Shown here one piece after another: positions 5,888 to 11,369 of a stretch of 11,369 nucleotides of DNA. Location of the stretch: assembly GCA_002305445.1 (NCBI GenBank), contig DBRA01000040.1:15251-26619 (forward strand), given 5' to 3'. The notes under the pieces were generated by a model. That model had not been told where the DNA came from. It saw nothing but the letters and a program-made list of their open reading frames with translations, and ran no database searches. The position numbers and the translations under genes are program-made. The DNA comes from Clostridiales bacterium UBA1380. GTDB taxonomy: Bacteria; Bacillota; Clostridia; Oscillospirales; CAG-272. The stretch's first letter is position 1. The number at the start of each line of letters is the position of its first letter.

Positions 5888-7825
5888 ATGGCGGATAAAT
5901 TTTATATTACGACAGCTATACCATACGCCTCGCAGAAGCCGCATTTCGGCAACACCTACGAGGTCATCATGACCGACTGCATAGCCCGCTATAAAAAGCA
6001 GCGCGGCTACGACGTCTTTTTCTGCACCGGCACGGACGAACACGGCAAGAAGATCGAAAACGCCGCCGCCGAAGCGGGTATGTCGCCAAAGGAGTATGCC
6101 GACGGCGTGACGAAGCAGATCCGCACCGTGTGGGATCTCGTCGGCGCGGATTACGACCGCTTCATCCGCACGACGGACGAGGACCATGTCGCCGCGGTTC
6201 AGACGATACTTCAGAAGTTCTACGACAACGGCGACATATACAAGGGTTATTACGAGGGCTGGTACTGCGAGCCTGACGAGTCGTTCTACACGGACACGCA
6301 GCTCGTCGACGGCAAATGCCCCGACTGCGGCCGCGAGGTCAAGCGCGCCAAGGAAGAGACATACTACTTCAGGATGAGCAAGTACACTAAACGCCTGATC
6401 GACTACATCGAGAGCCACCCCGGCTTTATCGAGCCCGAAGGCCGCAAGAAGGAGATGCTCAACAACTTCCTTATCCCGGGGCTTCAGGATCTTTGTATCT
6501 CGCGCACGTCGTTCACCTGGGGCGTGCCGCTGCCGTTCGACCCGAAGCACGTCTCCTACGTCTGGGTCGACGCGCTGTCGAACTACATCACCGCGCTCGG
6601 CTACCGCGCAGACTTAACCTATGACGAACAGCCGGAGCGCTTCCGCAGGTTCTGGCCCGCCGACTGCCACGTCATCGGCAAGGACATACTGCGTTTCCAC
6701 ACGATTTACTGGCCGATATTCCTGATGGCGCTGGATCTGCCGCTGCCTGAGAAGGTGTTCGGGCATCCGTGGTTCAACTTCGGCGTGAACAAGATGTCGA
6801 AGTCGCGCGGCAACGTCGTGTATGCCGATGACCTCGCGCAGCGCTTCGGCGTTGACGGCGTGCGCTGGTACGCGCTCGCGGAGATGCCGTACGCGACCGA
6901 CGGCTCCATCACCTACGAGAGCGTCATCGCGCGGTACAACACCGACCTCGCCAACAACCTCGGCAACCTCGTCAACCGCACGATCGCGATGACGAAGAAG
7001 TATTTCGACGGCGTCGTTCCCGCGCCCGGCGCCGAGGAAGGGCCCGACGCGGAGCTGAAAGCCGTCTGCCTGCAGACCGTCGCCGACGTCTGCGCCAAAC
7101 TGGACAGCTACCGCGTCGCCGACGCCTGCTCGGCGATCACCGATATGCTCTCCCGCGCAAACAAGTACATCGACGAGACGACGCCGTGGATTCTCGCGAA
7201 GACCGACGAGGGCAAGATCCGCCTCGCGACAGTCATATACAACCTGCTCGAATCGATACGCTTCGGCGCGTGCCTGCTCGCGCCGTTCATCCCGTCGACG
7301 TCCGACGCCATCATCGCGCAGCTCGGCACCGACAAGCGCGGCTACTCCTCGCTCGGCGCGTTCGGCGCGCTCGAACCCGGCAAAGCCGTCGGCGAGCCGT
7401 CCGTCCTCTTCGCGCGCATCGACGAAAAGGCAGTCCTCGCCGAAATCGAAGCCGAAAGGGCCGCGAAGGAGGAGCCGGCGCGTCCGCCGAAGCCTGAAGG
7501 CCTGCCGCAGATAACGATCGACGATTTCATGGGTGTAGAGCTCCGCACCGCGCAGGTTGTCGCCTGCGAAGCTGTGCCGAAGGCGAAAAAGCTCTTAAAA
7601 CTTACGGTCGACCTCGGCTACGAGACCCGTACGGTCGTCTCCGGCATAGCAAAATTCTACAAGCCCGAAGATCTTGTGGGCAAAAAAATCGCGCTCGTCG
7701 CCAACCTTAAGCCGGCGACACTGTGCGGAATCGAATCGAACGGCATGATACTCGCGTCCGGCGAGGAGAACGTCCGCGTGGTATTTCTGGCGGACGACAC
7801 GCCTTTGGGCGAGAGAATCCGATAA
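5888..7825 (+). CDS. metG: Methionyl-tRNA synthetase with C-terminal tRNA-binding domain
   Basis: MetRS charges initiator and elongator tRNA-Met with methionine in the cytoplasm. This 645-residue class I enzyme shows the HIGH-type motif HFGN at 19-22, the GTDEHG motif at 48-53 and KMSKS at 302-306. It has the anticodon-binding helical domain (about 350-480). After a charged Pro-rich linker it has a Trbp111-like OB-fold (about 543-645: DFMGVELRTAQVVACE, SGIAKFY, LANLKP-like and SNGMILAS motifs), normal for the dimeric Bacillota-type enzyme. The zinc knuckle is Cys127-x2-Asp130 then Cys144-x2-Cys147, with Asp where many homologues have Cys. The start is set by the typical N-terminus MADKFYITTAIPYAS. 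GGAG at 5871-5874 is 13 nt away, a poor spacing. It sits 25 bp upstream of tatD, a common bacterial arrangement. Confidence 0.97.
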   Translation: MADKFYITTAIPYASQKPHFGNTYEVIMTDCIARYKKQRGYDVFFCTGTDEHGKKIENAAAEAGMSPKEYADGVTKQIRTVWDLVGADYDRFIRTTDEDHVAAVQTILQKFYDNGDIYKGYYEGWYCEPDESFYTDTQLVDGKCPDCGREVKRAKEETYYFRMSKYTKRLIDYIESHPGFIEPEGRKKEMLNNFLIPGLQDLCISRTSFTWGVPLPFDPKHVSYVWVDALSNYITALGYRADLTYDEQPERFRRFWPADCHVIGKDILRFHTIYWPIFLMALDLPLPEKVFGHPWFNFGVNKMSKSRGNVVYADDLAQRFGVDGVRWYALAEMPYATDGSITYESVIARYNTDLANNLGNLVNRTIAMTKKYFDGVVPAPGAEEGPDAELKAVCLQTVADVCAKLDSYRVADACSAITDMLSRANKYIDETTPWILAKTDEGKIRLATVIYNLLESIRFGACLLAPFIPSTSDAIIAQLGTDKRGYSSLGAFGALEPGKAVGEPSVLFARIDEKAVLAEIEAERAAKEEPARPPKPEGLPQITIDDFMGVELRTAQVVACEAVPKAKKLLKLTVDLGYETRTVVSGIAKFYKPEDLVGKKIALVANLKPATLCGIESNGMILASGEENVRVVFLADDTPLGERIR

Positions 7826-7850
7826 AAACGCCGTTTAGATATAGGAGAAT

Positions 7851-8663
7851 ATGTTACTTTTCGACACCCACGCCCATTACTGGGACGAACGCTTCGCCGA
7901 ATACGAAGGCGGGGCAAAGGCAGCCGTCGCCGAAGCGCGCGCCGCGGGAGTACGCGGCTTCATCAACGCCGGTTCGACGCCGGAATCATCGCGCCTCTCG
8001 ATCGAGCTGGCGCTCGAAAACGACGATATGTACGCCGCGGTCGGCGTGCATCCGTCCGACAGCGCGGAGCTCGACGAGGGCGAAGCGCTTTCCGCCACCG
8101 AGGAGCTCGTCATCGACGACCGCGAGAGGAAAAGCGGGCGGAAGCTGATCGTCGCCATCGGCGAGATCGGGCTCGACTACCACTGGCCCGACACCGACCG
8201 CGACGCGCAGCGCGTCTGGTTCGACGCGCAGCTCGACCTCGCGGCGAGGCTCGGGCTGCCGGTCATCATCCACGACCGCGACGCACACGGCGACTGTCTC
8301 GACATCGTGCGCGCCCATCCGGGTCTGCGCGGCGTATTTCACGCGTTCTCCGGCAGCGCCGAGACGGCGCGCGAGCTTGTGAGGCTCGGCTTCCACCTCG
8401 GCTTCGGCGGCACCGTGACGTACCGCAACGCAACAAAGCTGCGCGAAGTCGTCGCAACCGTGCCGGACGAGTATCTTTTAATCGAGACGGACGCGCCGTA
8501 TCTGCCGCCCGTCCCGCACCGCGGAGAGATAAACCGCAGCGCTCTCATGACATACACGGCGGAGGCGATAGCCGCGGCGCGCGGCGTCACGCCCGATGCG
8601 ATCGCGGAGCTGACGTATAAAAACGCGCTTGAGCTCTTCAACATACAGCCGGCAAACGCATAA
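7851..8663 (+). CDS. TatD-family metal-dependent hydrolase (DNase-like)
   Basis: This 270-residue protein is a TatD-type TIM-barrel metallohydrolase of the amidohydrolase superfamily. Family members act as Mg2+-dependent 3'-5' exonucleases or as deacylases, so the exact substrate is not decided by sequence. All expected metal ligands are visible: His7 and His9 (DTHAHYWD), Glu105 (IGEIGLDYH), His141 (VIIHDRDA), His164 (FHAFSGS) and Asp214 (IETDAPYLPP). Length is normal, with a slightly long acidic loop at 73-98. AGGAG at 7843-7847 precedes the ATG by only 3 nt. The N-terminus is nevertheless the canonical one. It lies between metG (25 bp) and the radical SAM gene (72 bp), so the three are probably co-transcribed. 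I leave the symbol empty because several paralogues (tatD, ycfH/yabD) share these motifs; next to metG, a YabD-type assignment is likely. Confidence 0.93.
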   Translation: MLLFDTHAHYWDERFAEYEGGAKAAVAEARAAGVRGFINAGSTPESSRLSIELALENDDMYAAVGVHPSDSAELDEGEALSATEELVIDDRERKSGRKLIVAIGEIGLDYHWPDTDRDAQRVWFDAQLDLAARLGLPVIIHDRDAHGDCLDIVRAHPGLRGVFHAFSGSAETARELVRLGFHLGFGGTVTYRNATKLREVVATVPDEYLLIETDAPYLPPVPHRGEINRSALMTYTAEAIAAARGVTPDAIAELTYKNALELFNIQPANA

Positions 8664-8735
8664 GTCCGCGCGTCATAAAACCTCCGCAGACAGCACGACG
8701 GACCCGATATTCAACCCTAAAAGTGAGGCATTTAA

Positions 8736-9338
8736 ATGGTACTCGCATACGAATACAGCGGCGCGCTGTACATAAACCTGACCAACCTGTGCACAAACAA
8801 GTGCGCCTTCTGCATCCGCGAACACGACGACGGCATCTACTCCGAAGAGCCGCTCTGGCTCGAACGCGAACCGACCCGCGAGGAGGTACTCGCAGCCGCC
8901 GAGGCGATGACCCCGAAACGCTTCCGCGAGATCGTCTTCTGCGGCTACGGAGAGCCGACATGCCGCCTCCACGACATGCTGTGGCTGTGCCGACGCTTCC
9001 GCGAGATCGCGCCCGGCGTGCCGATCCGCCTCAATACGAACGGACACGCGAACCTCATATTCGGCGAGGACGTAACGCCGCTGTTCGAGGGTCTTTTCGA
9101 CGTCGTTTCGGTAAGCATGAACGCCGCCGACAGCGACCGATACAACCGCGTATGCCATCCGCGCTTCGGCGACGACACGTTCCCGGCCGTGCTGAAGTTC
9201 ATCCGCGACATCCAGCGCCACGTGCCAGAGGTGATAGTCACAGTCGTGCGCGGGTCGATTCCGGACGCGGATATTCCGCGCTGCGCCGATCTCGCCAAGG
9301 AGCTGAACGCCAAGTTCAGGGTGAGAGAGTACATATAA
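8736..9338 (+). CDS. TatD family-associated radical SAM protein
   Basis: This compact 200-residue protein carries the radical SAM cluster motif Cys19-x3-Cys23-x2-Cys26 (CTNKCAFC), which would bind a [4Fe-4S] cluster and S-adenosylmethionine. It also has a SAM-binding GE motif (FCGYGEPT, 68-75) and core strands RLNTNGHANL (98-107) and VVSVSMNA (123-130). Length and position right after tatD fit the known but uncharacterised 'radical SAM protein, TatD family-associated' group. The protein is close to a minimal partial TIM barrel with no C-terminal SPASM or auxiliary cluster region, so a small substrate or a partner protein is plausible. The start is well supported: GAGG at 8725-8728, 7 nt before ATG. 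It is the last gene of the operon, ending 16 bp before a strong terminator. The reaction is unknown. Confidence 0.9.
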   Translation: MVLAYEYSGALYINLTNLCTNKCAFCIREHDDGIYSEEPLWLEREPTREEVLAAAEAMTPKRFREIVFCGYGEPTCRLHDMLWLCRRFREIAPGVPIRLNTNGHANLIFGEDVTPLFEGLFDVVSVSMNAADSDRYNRVCHPRFGDDTFPAVLKFIRDIQRHVPEVIVTVVRGSIPDADIPRCADLAKELNAKFRVREYI

Positions 9339-9354
9339 AGCCTGTATCCGCAAT

Positions 9355-9385
9355 AAAAAAGACCCGCTTAAGCGGGTCTTTTTTT
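9355..9385. terminator. Bidirectional intrinsic terminator between rSAM gene and pilT
   Basis: A 13-bp perfect stem (9355-9367 with 9372-9384; core GACCCGC/GCGGGTC) with a TTAA loop has an A-tract on its left and a T-tract on its right, so it can terminate both convergent operons. It is 16 bp after the rSAM stop and about 95 bp after the pilT stop. I see nothing else in 9386-9479. Confidence 0.95.
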
Positions 9386-9479
9386 GCGCTGTTCTTTACC
9401 GTGTGGCGCGGCGGATTATCTCTTCGTTTGTGCTCCGCAAAACCCGGTGTGTTCTGCATTGCTCCGATACTGCCCGTCG

Positions 9480-10547
9480 TCATGACCCGATGCGCTTTTT
9501 CATCGCTTCGGGGTTGCGCGCGTGGCGGACGGCCGTTTCCGCCGTGATGCGTCCGGCGCGGTACAGCTCGTAGACCGACGCGTCCATCGTGACCATGCCG
9601 TCGGCCGAGCCGGAATATATCGCGGCGTCGAGCTGGTGCGTCTTCGAGTCGCGGATCAGGTTCGATACCGCGCTCGTCGCGCGCATGATCTCGAACGCGG
9701 GCACGAGCCCTCCGTCGACGCACGGCAGAAGCTGCTGGCTTATCACCGCCGTCAGCAGCATCGCGAGCTGTATGCGCACCTGCTGCTGCTGAGCCGGCGG
9801 GAACACGTCTATTATGCGGTCGACCGTGTTCGTCGCACCGACGGTGTGCAGCGTCGATATGACGAGATGCCCCGTCTCGGCGGCGGTGATGACGGAGCGT
9901 ATCGTCTCGTAGTCGCGCATCTCGCCGACGAGAATGACGTCCGGTGCCTGCCGCATGCTCGCACGAAGCGCCGCGACATAGCTGTCGGTGTCGGCGCCCA
10001 TCTCGCGCTGGCTGACGACGCACTTGTCGTTTCTGTGGAAGTATTCGATCGGATCCTCCATCGTGATGATATGCCCGGCGCGCGTATGGTTTATCTCGTC
10101 GATCATGCAGGCGAGCGTCGTCGACTTGCCGCTTCCGGAGAGCCCCGTGACAATTATCAGCCCCTTCTGCGTGTCGCGCGCGATGTCGATGACGGCGCGC
10201 GGTATCGACAGCTTCTCCGGCTTCGGTATCTCGAACGACACGACGCGTATCACCGCCGCGAGCGAGCCGCGCTGGCGGTACGCGCATATGCGGAAGCGCG
10301 ACAGCCCCGGCACCGACAGCGAGAAGTCGTCGTCGCCCGTATCGGTGAGGCGGTTGAGCGGCCGTCCTGCCGCCGCGTATATGCGGCCGATGATTTCCGC
10401 AGTCGTATCCGGCATCAGTTTTTCGCCGCCGAGCGACGTTATAACGCCGTTTATCTTGAAGGAGAGCGGCAGTCCGGCTATAACGAATATATCTGACGCT
10501 TTTTTCGATATCGCTTCACGCAGTATTTTTTCAAGCTCGACCATCAT
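9480..10547 (-). CDS. pilT: PilT-family type IV pilus retraction ATPase
   Basis: PilT is a hexameric cytoplasmic ATPase that powers pilus disassembly, hence twitching motility or DNA uptake. The 355 residues match the family length. In order there is a PAS-like N-terminal domain (about 1-100), Walker A GLSGSGKST at 135-143 (usual form GPTGSGKST), an Asp box ITMEDPIE with Glu164 and Glu168, Walker B DVILVGEMRD at 203-212, and a His box TGHLVISTLHT at 225-235. At 293-300 AVSNLIRD corresponds to the AIRNLIRE motif typical of PilT rather than the assembly ATPase PilB. The start is supported by AAAGGAA at 10554-10560, 6 nt before the first of two tandem ATGs. It is the last gene of the minus-strand pilus operon, 49 bp after the small membrane protein gene. 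PilU or a PilT paralogue remains possible. Confidence 0.93.
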   Translation of the reverse strand: MMVELEKILREAISKKASDIFVIAGLPLSFKINGVITSLGGEKLMPDTTAEIIGRIYAAAGRPLNRLTDTGDDDFSLSVPGLSRFRICAYRQRGSLAAVIRVVSFEIPKPEKLSIPRAVIDIARDTQKGLIIVTGLSGSGKSTTLACMIDEINHTRAGHIITMEDPIEYFHRNDKCVVSQREMGADTDSYVAALRASMRQAPDVILVGEMRDYETIRSVITAAETGHLVISTLHTVGATNTVDRIIDVFPPAQQQQVRIQLAMLLTAVISQQLLPCVDGGLVPAFEIMRATSAVSNLIRDSKTHQLDAAIYSGSADGMVTMDASVYELYRAGRITAETAVRHARNPEAMKKRIGS

Positions 10548-10596
10548 TGATCGTTCCTTTCTTTTTCCCCGGATGAACGCCGCGCCGCGGCTGATT

Positions 10597-11061
10597 TTAC
10601 GGCTGCGACAGCAGCCCGAGCGGCGGCGGCGACGTCGGGTCCGCGCCCGACAGCACCCAGCCGGTCACATCGCCGCCGTCGGCGGACAGCGTCACAAGAA
10701 GCGTGCGGCTCGAATCTACGGCAAAGCTGCGGAAGAGCGAGCCGTCGGAACCGATCTGCCAGCCGAGACGCGCTGCGGCGGCGGAGCGCATGTCACCGTC
10801 CTCCGGTGAGATTTCCCGCAGAGCGGCGCGCAGCTCTACGACAGCGGCGCACGCCTGCGCGTCGGCGGTATAGAAGTCGGCGTTTGCCTGCGCGTACCGC
10901 CGCGCGAGCGCGCTCTCGGAGCGCGCCGTCATAAACGACAGCGCCGACAGTATTGCAAGGCACAGCACCGCGAGTATCGTAACCATCGTCGCCGTCCCCA
11001 CGGCGGGGCCGGCGCCGCGCGCGCTGTCGGAACGCGCTCTGTTCTTCCGCAGATCAGTCAT
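10597..11061 (-). CDS. Small single-span membrane protein of pilus operon (PilX-like, tentative)
   Basis: This 154-residue protein has a basic, probably cytoplasmic N-terminus (about 1-20), a single hydrophobic span at 23-45 (ATMVTILAVLCLAILSALSF), then a helical region (46-85) and a small beta-rich, presumably extracytoplasmic domain (about 98-140) with a Pro-rich end. It resembles PilX-like or small pilus-assembly membrane proteins in layout, but I see no prepilin-peptidase Gly-Phe/Glu signature, so it is probably not a pilin. I place the start at 11061 because AAAGGAG (11071-11077) sits 9 nt upstream. The longer frame beginning at 11100 lies wholly inside the upstream gene. The start overlaps the upstream stop by 8 bp (ATGACTGA), which suggests translational coupling. 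The role, likely in pilus assembly, is inferred from position only. Confidence 0.75.
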   Translation of the reverse strand: MTDLRKNRARSDSARGAGPAVGTATMVTILAVLCLAILSALSFMTARSESALARRYAQANADFYTADAQACAAVVELRAALREISPEDGDMRSAAAARLGWQIGSDGSLFRSFAVDSSRTLLVTLSADGGDVTGWVLSGADPTSPPPLGLLSQP

Positions 11062-11369
11062 CGGCCGGCGCTCCTTTCGATACGGGCAGGTAACCCGCAC
11101 GCAGCTCGTAAACGGCGCCGTCCGCGCCGTCGCGCACGACCTTGACGTCGTAATATCCGCCCATGTCGGCAGCAGTGACCGTCAGACCGTCGTCGGTGTA
11201 CGTTATCGCGCCGTCGGCGCCCTGCGCTCCGTCTAGATACGACGCCGCGAGCGCGGCGTCGCCGCCGGCGGCTCTGACGCACTCGGCGACGCTTTGCGCC
11301 GCGGTCACGGCGCGCGTGAGCGTGCGCGCGTCGTCGGTCGTTTCGCGCGCGTTCGCGAACAGCCGCAGG
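11054..11369 (-). CDS. Pilin-like protein, 5'-truncated by window edge
   Basis: An open frame continues to the right edge without a start or stop, so only the last 104 residues are visible. The GTG at 11308 is internal, not a start, because about 20 sensible upstream residues (LRLFANARETTDDARTLTRA) remain in frame. That stretch is an amphipathic helix like the alpha1 extension that follows the membrane anchor in minor pilins, and it leads into AVTAAQSVAECVRA. The rest (about 45-104) is beta-rich, as expected for a small pilin head. The prepilin cleavage site, which would decide the matter, is outside the window. Its stop overlaps the next gene's start and its 3' end holds that gene's ribosome binding site, so it is in the same operon as pilT. 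The pilin call is an inference from shape and context. Confidence 0.6.
   Translation of the reverse strand, partial: LRLFANARETTDDARTLTRAVTAAQSVAECVRAAGGDAALAASYLDGAQGADGAITYTDDGLTVTAADMGGYYDVKVVRDGADGAVYELRAGYLPVSKGAPADD

Noticed and set aside
5285..6550. Long minus-strand open frame (421 codons) across the membrane protein gene and metG
   Set aside because: It crosses two plus-strand genes and their spacer, with low-complexity Arg/Ala/Val composition. metG is certain in the other strand.
9316..10496. Long open frames on both strands overlapping pilT in other frames
   Set aside because: PilT is unambiguous by its Walker A, Asp-box, Walker B and His-box motifs. The others are Arg-rich shadows, and one even reads through the terminator.

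Overview
The window is GC-rich chromosomal DNA from what looks like an uncultured anaerobic Clostridia-type Bacillota. This is an inference from three things: the gene content (a TmcAL/YlbM-type tRNA acetate ligase, acetate kinase, a TatD-linked radical SAM protein, Gram-positive type IV pilus genes), AGGAG-type ribosome binding sites, and short AT-rich intergenic regions carrying TATAAT-like boxes between G/C-ending coding sequences. There are no rRNA or tRNA genes, CRISPR arrays or insertion sequences.

Left part, minus strand (27-3416): a cytoplasmic GH127-type beta-L-arabinofuranosidase lies downstream of tmcAL, which makes N4-acetylcytidine in the anticodon of elongator tRNA-Met from acetate and ATP. 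This TmcAL carries an unusual insertion of about 95 residues. A 122-bp intergenic region separates tmcAL from the divergent acetate kinase gene ackA (3539-4750, plus strand). That region holds a near-consensus sigma-A promoter for ackA, and ackA ends at a strong intrinsic terminator. The partner gene pta is not present.

Middle, plus strand (about 4900-9385): an AT-rich leader with a candidate promoter and inverted repeat precedes a probable four-gene operon. Its genes are an unrecognised multi-spanning membrane protein, methionyl-tRNA synthetase metG, a TatD-family metal-dependent hydrolase, and a compact TatD-associated radical SAM protein. The operon ends at a perfect bidirectional terminator.

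Right part, minus strand (9480 to the right edge): the distal end of a type IV pilus-like operon. In transcription order it has a 5'-truncated pilin-like gene running off the window, a small single-span PilX-like membrane protein overlapping it by 8 bp, and a PilT-family retraction ATPase. It converges on the radical SAM gene and shares its terminator.

The main functional threads are acetate (AckA, TmcAL), tRNA-Met (TmcAL, MetRS), an uncharacterised TatD/radical SAM pair, and surface pilus dynamics. The points most worth following are the TmcAL insertion, the metG-tatD-rSAM cluster, and the small membrane protein and truncated pilin upstream of pilT.
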